From Cylindrotheca closterium (Eukaryota > Bacillariophyta > Bacillariophyceae > Bacillariales > Bacillariaceae), in NCBI GenBank assembly GCA_933822405.4, contig CAKOGP040000746.1, positions 1-44,244 on the forward strand: a stretch of 44,244 bases of DNA. Reading direction: 5' to 3'. Positions within the stretch are counted from its first letter, which is position 1; every line of letters starts with the position of its first letter. The notes beneath the pieces are model-generated. The model worked only from the letters and a program-made list of their open reading frames with translations. It was not told the DNA's origin and did not search any database. The position numbers were made by a program, and so were the translations under genes. Shown one piece after another: positions 1 through 8,175 of this stretch.

Positions 1-126
1 TCCGGCATACTTGCGTCGAATCCCGACATCTTGCACGATCAAATTCCGATCGCACGTGTCGAAAACCTCGTACTTGAATAGTTTCATTTTGGAACGTAAA
101 AACTCATATTTCGTCATATCCCAACA
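1..126 (-). mobile_element. Family-A Ty1/copia LTR, cut by window edge
   Basis: The minus strand reads inward from 126 as the start of the LTR seen at 2154, 5942, 26959 and 34185 (begins TGTTGGGATATGACG, later the GTTTTCGACACG stretch). Only the first quarter is inside the window. The sequence beyond 126 is not the element's internal 3' region (no CAATGGCAGGAG tract), so this is the outer flank of a 5' LTR or a solo LTR. Confidence 0.85.
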
Positions 127-187
127 GTAGATGGGTGCAGATTGCTTCAATAGTGGAGTGTAAAGTATTTGGAATTCGATTTGGTCT

Positions 188-921
188 GGAACGGCCGGGA
201 ACGGCGGTCGTATTGGTCGGCCATCTTATACGCGGAAGACTGAAAAAGGAATCTTAGTCGCCGAATTATGAGTTTTGACATTCCGACGAAGAGTCCGAAA
301 TCCCTTTGAAATTTTGTACAAATATTAAATGTAATTCCCCTTTGCAAGAGTGCTTCGAAGAAGAATAAAATGTTCGTGAGACATTCCCCTGGCATTAAAA
401 GTTTAAAATGTGAATTATCAGACCACTTTTTAGTGAATGCTGACCGGAACGGTCGCTAGGACGAGACAGTCGAGCCGTGGACAAGTGGTCCACGAGCACG
501 TCGAGCCGTGGACCAGTGGTCCACGAGGATATCGATCCGTGGACCAGTGGTCCACGATCACGTCGAGCCGTGGACCAGTGGTCCACGAGCAAGTCAATCC
601 ATGGACCAGGGTCCACGAGCCAGCCAATCCGCCAGTTGTTATGGAGCGTCGAATATTCTAGCATTGCCAACATTCTGGATGATTAAAAAATCAATTAAAG
701 GGAGATTATTAATAGTTCAATCAGAGAATATTTTCTTGACGCGCGTGGAACGCTCTCACCCTCCGCAAACAGGAATGATGTTCTTTGAATAGTCCATATG
801 TCTTAAAACAAGTAATCTGTACGACCACTAAGATTTCGCAAGATTCCGTCTCCAAGATTCCCATTTTCCTGCAGCTTACAACTTCGATTTGACTCGTTTG
901 ACCACCGTTCCCGGCCGTTCC
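188..921. repeat. Segment bounded by 22-bp inverted repeats
   Basis: Positions 188-209 (core GGAACGGCCGGGAACGG) match the reverse complement of 900-921 at 21 of 22 bases. The two arms face each other across about 690 bp that contain a 31-bp minisatellite. This looks like a non-autonomous TIR or foldback element, but no target-site duplication is visible outside the arms, so transposition is inferred only. Confidence 0.5.
471..624. repeat. 31-bp minisatellite, five units, each with a palindrome
   Basis: Units start at 471, 502, 533, 564 and 595 (the last is 30 bp). Most units carry the inverted repeat GTGGACCAGTGGTCCAC (8-bp arms, one-base centre); unit 1 has one change in the arm and unit 5 has lost two bases. 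The units are contiguous with no unique spacer, so this is not a CRISPR-like array. Confidence 0.9.
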
Positions 922-1323
922 TGGATGACAAGTTGGTGTCAATTTTTTGGTTTGAAATGGGAAATTGAGCGATCTGGGGGCGTAACCAACCCTTTCAAAT
1001 ACTCTCATGTTGTAGAATGCATTGCCTTGTTAATGGAAGTAATTTCTGCAACTTTGGGACATCAAGAAATGATCTATGGGGTGGGAGTGGGGTCAATCCA
1101 ATGAATACGGAAATTTCGTCGAAACACGATTCGGTCGAAAAAGAAAATTAAATCTCGTGGCTCGAGAACATCACCTGAGAACCCAAATTTTTGAACCAAG
1201 CTTCCACTATATTAAGGTAATAGGTGTGTAAAATTGTATTGTCTAATTCCATCATTAAGCAATTCAACGGATGTGATTTGTGTTCAATTTTGGGGACTCG
1301 GCCCTGATCAGGGCCGTCTGACC

Positions 1324-2130
1324 CACTCTGTAGCAATCGTGTTGAATGTCGCATGACAGACTCCGTCTGTACTTCGTTCTTCAGTCACATCTATAACGCA
1401 TGTCTCAAGCACACCCATACGGTCTCCCGTTCTGTCCAGCATGGTCTGCGTTCCACAAATCACAATCACAAACACTACGACGATGGCTTCTTCACGAGGA
1501 GAAAAGGAAAAGACTTTACTAGCTGAATATAAAATGAATGAAACTGTACATTTGTATTGTTGCCATTCATTGGTGTCTTCTTTAGTTTGATTGATGAAAT
1601 TCCGTCGTCGCGCCAGTCAAGTCGCAATTTCTCCGCACCTACTTCTCCAATTGAATATCTGAAAACTGTAATCATTAGCTGAATAAATATTGAAGGAAAT
1701 CGTGTATTGCCGTAATGTCCGATCCATTCCTGACTTCTTTGGGTTGATTGGTGTTTAAATTCGTTTGAATTTTTGTCGTCAATCAGTGAGCCACCATTTC
1801 TTGCCACCCAGACTCGCAATTGAATATCTGAAAATTCCCAATATCAGCTGAATACTCATAGAATATGCTCGTTGTAGGATGGATGTTGTTGATATTGTTG
1901 TCATTGCTGCACGAAAGTAAAATAAATTGTGTCGAGCGGGAGACAGTGCGGGCGAGCGGTAGGAACAGTGAAGTGCGGGAGCTTCCAAAAAATCTCGTCT
2001 TGTCGACCAGTTGGACTTTCTACAAAATGTTGAGCAGTAAACCCTGCGTTTGATTTCAGAGTGTTTTGAGACACCACAAATTTCTAAATAGAAAACTAAA
2101 GAAGTCTCAAAACACGATTGCTACAGAGTG
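1324..2130. mobile_element. 807-bp non-autonomous DNA transposon (Mutator-like MITE)
   Basis: The right end AACACGATTGCTACAGAGTG (2111-2130) is the exact reverse complement of 1324-1343, giving perfect 20-bp terminal inverted repeats. They are flanked immediately by a perfect 10-bp direct repeat, CCGTCTGACC, at 1314-1323 and 2131-2140, which is a target-site duplication. A 9-11 bp duplication is typical of Mutator-like elements. No transposase is encoded. The inside contains a diverged direct duplication of roughly 170 bp (around 1575-1690 and 1740-1860, both with TTGAATATCTGAAAA) and short minus-strand frames without recognisable domains, so the element depends on a transposase elsewhere. 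Confidence 0.85.
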
Positions 2131-2153
2131 CCGTCTGACCCCCGATGGGTTAA

Positions 2154-2649
2154 TGTTGGGATATGACGAAATATGAGTTTTTACGTTCCAAAAAGAAACT
2201 ATTCAAGTACGAAGTTTTCGACACGTACGATTGGTCTTTGATCGTGATGTCGGGATTTGCCGCAAGTATGCCGGACGCAAGTCTGTCGGACAATCTACAT
2301 CCACACAAAAAGGGAATGACCCTATACAAGTGAGATATCGGTGTTGTGTACAATGCAGTAGGGAATAATACAAGATGTCCCAAAGTACTGCATTCAACAC
2401 AGAATTGTCGTAGAGGTCAAATCAAGTTCTGTAAACAAGGGATTTTCCAAGGGAAAATTGTTGAACTTACTTTTGTGATTGAATCATCAATTCAAGCCAA
2501 GTATTAATCAAATAGGAACAATTTCACTCAAAGTATACCTAGACACAGGAGAACTATTGTCGTGAAAGTGTTGTACAATCAATTACAAATTTAGATTGCA
2601 GAGAGTTTGTTCTGAGCGCAAAAGGCATTCACGATACCTAACCCTAACA
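2154..2649 (+). repeat. 5' LTR of copy A1
   Basis: Begins TGTTGGGATATGACG and ends CTAACA, the TG...CA termini of an LTR. It is clearly homologous to 5942-6446 over its whole length. Just before its end a stretch present in the other copies (GAGCACATTTTGCTTTATT type) is replaced by a telomere-like repeat. Confidence 0.9.
2637..2648 (+). repeat. Telomere-like repeat patch in LTR
   Basis: Reads CCTAACCCTAAC, two units of the CCCTAA telomere strand. In the other LTR copies (for example 6415-6446 and 14881-14915) the corresponding place holds about 19 unrelated bases before the terminal CTAACA. Confidence 0.7.
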
Positions 2650-2731
2650 TGCAATCACAAAAGGCAACAAAACAAATTTACGTCAAGAACAGCACTGCCC
2701 TATCTACAAAGGAGTGAGTGATTCGTTGACG

Positions 2732-4010
2732 ATGGGACGTTCTTCATCCGGTGGTGGAAAAGGACGTGTGACTCCTCAGAAAGTCAAGAGCAATTCAAGT
2801 TCAACAGTTGTGAAACATCTATTTTCAACGAAAGATGAAAACGATGGAAAGGCAAGATGGTCGTACGAAGATGCCAAAGAAAGAGTGATTGACTACATCC
2901 AAGCTTCTGGAATGAAATGTTCAGAAGACATGGTGAAATCAATTTGAGATGGAAAGTCCATAAGAAGTTTCATCTTCTGACTAGAGGAAACATTCCCAAA
3001 GTGCTCCAAAGACATGGTGTAATTGATTCAAGATGGAAAGTTGATTGACTTCAATGCGATCGCTCCAAGATTGAACGCTCCAACTCAAACTGAAGCTGTT
3101 GCAAGAGAAACAGAGATGGCGCAAAACAAGATTCTCTATTCTGCAAAGCTCGACAAGAACATGCGAAGCTCAGGCTACTTCAAGGAACGATTCTTGAGAC
3201 AGGCTGAAGTCCTGCAAGATATATGGCGTGGCCTGGTTCCGAGATTTTGCAGTCAAGACAAAAGCGTATGCTGCTATTGCTAGCACCGATACTGCTGCTC
3301 AAAACAAGTTCAAGGATGATATCTTTGAAGCCGTTCTTGCAACAGGATTCCTGTGCAACTGCAATCAAACAAGAACAGCTCCTCTGATGCTGGATCTTCA
3401 GACAAACTATTGCAGAGAAGTGGATTATTATCCAAAGACGGTCAGCAAAGCACAAGATATGTTGAAAATTCACATGGAAGTGAGTGAAAATCCGGGAGTG
3501 AACCTCTACCAAGGAAAAGACCAACCTAATAAAGGTAAAGGTAAAGGAAAAGGAAAGGGGAAACCGAAGGATGGAAAGAAGGCAGCATGTTATGTATGTG
3601 GCAACAAAGACCATATGTCTCCAAAATGCCCAGACAGACTGCTACCAAAGACCCAATGGAAGAATCAGGATCAATATGTTGACTATGGGAAGAAGCTCAA
3701 TCTTAATCAGATTGGAGCAACTGTCCCAGCTACTGTTCCAGCTATAGTTCCTGGAGCTTCAGCATCCACAAGTGGAGCATCAAGTGTTGCGGGAAGCGTT
3801 AACACACCTTTGCGACTTGCTGGTACTACAGGTAATCAAATGATGCAAGTTCCTTCTGGAATGCAGCTCATGCAGATTCCAACTCAAGGTGGCGGCACTG
3901 TTACTGTCCCTTATTCTATGAATGCTAACGGTGAGATTGCTTCAGTGGAATGCAACTCAGCCAACAAGGCTTCAGTGGTGCTCAAGTGCGCCAAGGGTTC
4001 AATGCAGTGA
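2732..4010 (+). pseudogene. Gag of family-A copia element, broken
   Basis: Gag packages the element's RNA into virus-like particles. The first ATG in the frame is 2732. A TGA ends the first piece at 2945-2947, and a large part of the middle is missing here compared with 17281-17530. The later piece (about 3228-4010) carries a Lys/Gly-rich stretch followed by a zinc knuckle CYVCGNKDHMSPKC (Cx2Cx4Hx4C) near 3588-3629, then a Ser/Thr/Ala-rich segment. The same protein is better preserved at 16968-18564. Frameshifts and stops make this copy a pseudogene. Confidence 0.85.
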
Positions 4011-4345
4011 AAACTGGATATTTTGATATGTCAAATGTATTTCACGATGCTATCAAGGGAAAGGATGAGAATGGCAATGTTGTCTATCTTATTCCATGTC
4101 CTACTGGAACGACTAATGTCAAACTTCAAGCCAACTGGCACTATGCTAGTGAAAATGAAGATTTGCCTGATCTTGCTTCTGAAGCGGATCAAGGTCTGCA
4201 GTTTATCCAAAGTACGATCATGTCATCATGGACAGTGGTTGTACAAACACCACCATTTGTAATGGTGAGCTCATGCATTTTCTCACCTGCATTGATACCA
4301 CTGTGCGTTATCGCTCATGTATTCCCATGCAGAACCTGAATCATT
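4011..4345 (+). pseudogene. Gag tail, protease and integrase shards of A1
   Basis: Gag C-terminal sequence runs to about 4210, followed by the start of the aspartic protease (DSGCTNTTICNGE, active-site D-S-G). At about 4277 the sequence jumps straight into integrase (TCIDTT-type motif), so most of the protease and the first part of integrase are deleted. Intact equivalents can be read in copies A3 and A4. Confidence 0.75.
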
Positions 4346-5250
4346 GATAATGTCAATATCAACTACAAGAGTGACATGGTTGCTGAACTTGGACAATATG
4401 TTCATGCATTTGGGAAGGATTCCAACAATTCAATGGAACCCCAAAGTATTGAAGCGATTTACATTGAACCTACGAAGGGACAATGATTTCCTGTCCCAAG
4501 GTCAGTGTACTACCCGTTACCGACCAAGTAATTGAGCGTGTTGAAGCTTGGGCTGCTGCAGAAGGTGTTACTTCCATGAATTTTTTCGATAAGAAGAGAG
4601 ATTTGGAGACATTTCAAGATGGCGATCAAATTGCAGGAGTGGATGACACGGAACAAGGTTACTTAGAAGAAGCCTTTGATCAGGACTATGAACCTGAAGA
4701 TGAAGATGAACGTGGTATCAACCTACATGGACAATTTGATGATATTGATGACTCCAAAAGAGAAGAGCTCTTGGCAGATGCAGACAATGATGTCAATGAT
4801 ATGCCAGAACTAACTGTCAGATTCCAAGGAGATGATGACTATGAATCAGATGACGACAATTCGGGTGATGAAGGCAATGATGAGGAAGAAACTATTGTGG
4901 CCGATTTGGATCACCATCAAGAAAATGTTGATAGAGGAACCAATGATATGGGACCCTCGTTACTGATCTGGAGGACCTGCCAGAAGAAGAGATTGCATTT
5001 GAGCCTGAAGAGCCTCAAGTGGCAAAAGTCACTTGATCTTATGTCAAGTCACATGGACCCAAAAGTGAATGACAAATTTGCTGAATGGTTGAACATGAGA
5101 TATGGTTCGATCAAGGCATGCACAATTGTCAGAGGAAAGATACACAGATATCTTGGAATGACTTTGGATTTCTCGGTGAAAGGAAAACTTAAGATCCGCA
5201 TGGACGACTAAGTCAAGAACATACTTTATGTCTCTAAGAGAGCTTGTTTG
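4346..5250 (+). pseudogene. Integrase-RT acidic linker and RT tail of A1
   Basis: An open frame from about 4483 to 5211 encodes a strongly acidic linker (many D/E, for example EEAFDQDYEPEDEDERG) and then the C-terminal end of reverse transcriptase (YLGMTLDFSVKGKLKIR). The central RT palm with its YVDD motif is absent. An in-frame TAA at 5209-5211 replaces a Tyr codon (TAT in copy A6). Confidence 0.75.
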
Positions 5251-5384
5251 GATATCCATCCAACGATTACTATTCTTGCCTCAAGAGTTCGAGAACCCAC
5301 AGAGTCTGATTGGAAGAAGTGTGTTCGCATGATGCGATATTTGTTTTGTACATTGTTGTATCACCTGACACTTTCCGCAGAATC

Positions 5385-5855
5385 ACTACGAGTCATGAAA
5401 TCACCGCATCATTTGCGGTGCATCCAGATTTCAAGAGCCATACTGGCAGCACTCTGTCCTTTGGAGAAGGTGCAGCTCAAGTGATGTCAAAGAAGCAAAA
5501 GCTAAACAGCAGAAGCAGTATGGAAGCGGAACTGATTGCTGTTGACAATGTTGTCACGATGATACTATGGACGAAGTTGTTCATGGAGTGGCAAGGGTAT
5601 CCGATCGAGAAGAATATCTTGTATCAGGATAACAAAAGCGTGATTCTGCTGGAAGAGAATGGTCGCAAGAGCACGGGCAAAAGAAGCCGAGCTATCAATA
5701 TTCGTTATTTCTTTATCACAGATCAAGTTGAGAAAGGAAATGTTAAGATCGAATACTGTCCAACTGACAATGTGATTGCGGATTTCATGACTAAGCCATT
5801 GCAAGGTGAGAAGTTTTGCAAGTGCAGGGATCTGATTCTTGGTCCACAGGAATAG
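5385..5855 (+). pseudogene. Copia RNase H domain of A1
   Basis: RNase H degrades the RNA template during reverse transcription. Recognisable motifs in order are SRSSMEAELIAVDN, NILYQDNKS, RAINIRYFFITDQVEKG and ADFMTKPLQGEKF, the standard end of copia pol. The acidic residues of SMEAEL and QDNKS are kept. The product ends with a TAG at 5853-5855, 86 bp before the 3' LTR, with a purine-rich CAATGGCAGGAG tract just upstream of the LTR. Confidence 0.85.
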
Positions 5856-5941
5856 GTCAGACAGGTGTGTATATGTTCAAAAAATGAAAATACAAAACAA
5901 AAATATTGCTGCCAATGGTGATTGTCACAATGGCAGGAGTG

Positions 5942-6446
5942 TGTTGGGATATGACGAAATATGAGTTTTTACGTTCCAAAAAGAAACTATTCAGGTACAA
6001 AGTTTTCAACACGTACGATCGTACTTTGATCGTGATGTCAGGATTTGACGCAAGTATGCCGGAAACAAGTCTGTTGGACAATCTCCATCCACACAAAAAG
6101 GGGATGACCCTATACAAGTGAGATATCGGTGTTGTGTACGGTGCAGTAGGGGATACAAGATGTCCCAAAGTACTGCATTCAACACAGAATTGTTGTAGAG
6201 GTCGAATCAAGTTCTGTAAACAAGGGATTTTCCAAGGGAAAATTGTTGAACTTACCTTTGTGATTGAATCATCAATTCAAGCCAAATATTAATCAAATAG
6301 GAACAATTTCACTCAAAGTATACCTAGACACAGGAGCACTATTGTTGTGAAAGTGTTGTACAGTCGATTACAAATTTAGATTGCAGAGAGTTTGTTCTGA
6401 GCGCTAAAGGCACTCACAATAGAGCACATTTTGCTTTATTCTAACA
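5942..6446 (+). repeat. 3' LTR of copy A1
   Basis: TGTTGGGATATGACG ... CTAACA, 505 bp. This copy retains the terminal region (GAGCACATTTTGCTTTATT) that is missing from the 5' LTR. Confidence 0.92.
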
Positions 6447-6676
6447 CTTAATGTCTATTGAAGGAATTTGTTGGAAAATTTGATGATGGGAGAGGCTTGT
6501 TGGATGGTAACAAGCCTCCAGAAGCTTGACAATGTAAATGGGTTGTTGCTTTTTGTCAATTGCTAGGATTTCTATGGCATGAATTGTTGACAAGCCTACT
6601 ACGGATTTTCTACAGTGTGTTTTCAAAAACTGAGGTGCCAAGCTGTACTGTACTGTACTTTTCCAGATCCAAACTC

Positions 6677-6685
6677 TATAAAAAA
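6677..6685 (+). promoter_or_regulatory. TATA-like box
   Basis: TATAAAAAA lies 18-26 bases before the ATG at 6703. A core promoter is plausible but the spacing to the ATG is short. Confidence 0.3.
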
Positions 6686-6702
6686 TCTTGTCATGCAACA
6701 CC

Positions 6703-6888
6703 ATGACCATCGAGACCGCCAATAACGACCCAACAATGGCTACAAATGCCACTTCCGCAAAATCACAAGGTAAGGGAAAAATGATTTTGACCAATGAAGA
6801 CATTGGATTTCTCCTTGGAGATATTGAGGAGAAGGAGCTGGATTGCTTGAAGCTGCCCTTCCCCCATTGGAGAACGTCATCCCCCTGA
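6703..6888 (+). CDS. Small hypothetical protein, 61 aa
   Basis: Starts at the ATG at 6703 and ends with TGA. The N-terminus is Thr/Ala/Asn-rich and is followed by KGKGKMILTNEDIGFLLGDI, an amphipathic stretch that vaguely resembles the start of the Myb-like, LLxxIE-type proteins expanded in stramenopiles. The frame then stops early. It may be the truncated 5' end of a larger transposon-borne or host gene. No function is assigned. Confidence 0.3.
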   Translation: MTIETANNDPTMATNATSAKSQGKGKMILTNEDIGFLLGDIEEKELDCLKLPFPHWRTSSP

Positions 6889-6905
6889 CATTTTCTGAGT
6901 ACGTT

Positions 6906-6995
6906 TGAGTTATAACTCACACGTCTGAGTTATAACTCACATGTTTGAGTTATAACTCAATGCCGTGAGTTATAACTGATTTGAGTTATAACTCA
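6906..6995. repeat. Cluster of five TGAGTTATAACTCA palindromes
   Basis: The 12-bp perfect palindrome GAGTTATAACTC occurs at 6907, 6927, 6947 and 6983, with a one-base variant at 6967. The first four are spaced exactly 20 bp and the last 16 bp. Bases between the palindromes are not strictly conserved. It starts 18 bp after the small ORF ends. Confidence 0.9.
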
Positions 6996-7276
6996 GAAAA
7001 AGTCACAATGACCAATCGGTCATTGGTGCCTATAAGATAAATCATCACATAATTAATATGTCATTAATACTTAAAGGGAGAAATAATATAAGCTAAAAAT
7101 ATAATTTATATCTCCGGGCAGGGTGTTCCTGAAACAGCCCAAAGAATCTTGGCTCTTGGCGCGTCACACTTTAGCAAGTGCAATGGGAAGAAGAAAGACA
7201 CGGTGGGAGTGGTGGAAAAACAAAAAATCAGCCCATACAACCGTTACGAACGCTTACCATTCTCCGGACCCTTTGT

Positions 7277-7551
7277 GGACATCAGACAAGTGACAGGCTT
7301 GTCGTTGTCCAAACCGATTGACAACTTTGTGGCCCATCAAGCCATCATTGCCAACCAGCCGTGCCAACATGCGACCCATCAAGTCGTCATGCAGAGGCAC
7401 TAACCATAGCAATCTCCAATCCGTCTTATACAAAATAATCATCTCTACAGGAAACAACTATTCTAAAAGACTTGTTATCCACATGGAATGGGCAAAGCAA
7501 AAGCCTTGCACAAAAACTCAAATTTCCCAAACCTTTACTGGATTTTTGCAA
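7277..7551 (+). repeat. Dispersed repeat B, copy 1
   Basis: About 275 bp match 13174-13448 with only scattered differences, in the same orientation. Shared sequence begins at GGACATCAGACAAG and ends shortly after TTTACTGGAT. No protein domain is recognised in it, so its identity is unknown. Confidence 0.85.
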
Positions 7552-7591
7552 AGAGCAGACCAATATTATTTGATTTCAAACATAAGAGGTC

Positions 7592-7687
7592 AAAGTTTTG
7601 ACATGCTTGATCAGATTTTGATCGTGATGCCAGCATTTGACGCAAGACAGACAGGCATTATCAAATACTGTCCAACTGACAATATGT
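7592..7687 (+). mobile_element. Shards of family-A LTR and RNase H
   Basis: 7592-7645 resembles the LTR interior (GTTTTGACA...TTTGATCGTGATG...ATTTGACGCAAG), and 7655-7687 resembles the RNase H stretch ending CCAACTGACAATATG. The two are joined directly although they lie hundreds of bases apart in the intact element. Confidence 0.6.
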
Positions 7688-8175
7688 AGATGAAGTTTTC
7701 TTCAAAAATGAAGATCATTTCTATTTCCATCCCTTAATATAGGTATATCCATTGCGTGTTGACAAAAACAAAATTGCTGTCACTAGTCCACTGTACATCT
7801 CAATTTCCATGTTCACACCCACAAAGTAGTAGCAAAGCTGCCTTAGGAAAAGAAGATAGGCCACTTTGCAAATTGCAGATGAAAAATACATTGATGTTCA
7901 AATATTTAGAACCTATTTTATGGAATACCTGCCATATCTCTCCAGAGAAAACTATGGATCTCTATAGAAAGGCACTTGAGCGTACTTACATGTTACATGG
8001 ACATAGTGACTAGGGCCTTTTTCTGTACCCAACCGAAAAGTCCCAATGTTTGCCTTGACCGTTGCACCCCCCCCCTGCAGAAAGAGTGATCAAGCCGGCC
8101 CGCCTCCCACTAAAATCATCCTTGTTAGGAACTCTCATTTAGTTGAACCCAATTGGAAAAGGGACTTTGCAGAAA
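7688..8175. other. Region upstream of the fusion gene
   Basis: No gene is recognised. It contains a run of nine C at 8067-8075. The stretch near 8010-8050 (GTACCCAACCGAAA) is loosely repeated at 11965-12005. It is the presumed 5' flank of the gene at 8176, but no clear TATA box was found. Confidence 0.4.

Larger units (their letters stand above)
127..1313. other. Gene-free stretch with repeats
   Basis: No protein-coding region is convincing here. The open frames at 395-792 on both strands are by-products of a 31-bp tandem repeat. The stretch holds an inverted-repeat pair (188-209 with 900-921) and the minisatellite between them. Nothing is recognised from 922 to 1313. Confidence 0.6.
2154..6446 (+). 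mobile_element. Family-A Ty1/copia retrotransposon, copy A1, defective
   Basis: Two direct LTRs (2154-2649 and 5942-6446) enclose remnants in copia order: gag with a CCHC knuckle, a protease shard, an integrase shard, an acidic linker, the tail of RT and RNase H. Flanking pentamers are GTTAA (2149-2153) and CTTAA (6447-6451), a probable 5-bp target duplication with one later change. Stops, frameshifts and deletions remove most of protease, integrase and RT, so it is non-autonomous. It lies 13 bp right of the MITE's target duplication. Confidence 0.9.

Noticed and set aside
471..624. CRISPR-like array
   Set aside because: Units are contiguous with no unique spacers, and the DNA is eukaryotic.
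395..792. Overlapping open frames on both strands
   Set aside because: All are translations of the 31-bp palindromic minisatellite, which keeps frames open by its composition.
1475..1988. Transposase gene inside the MITE
   Set aside because: Frames of 69-114 residues derive from an internal duplication and show no DDE or zinc-finger motif.
8143..8175. Upstream extension of the fusion gene
   Set aside because: The frame is open but starts with TTG; the first ATG is at 8176, in a good context, and begins the hydrophobic N-terminus.
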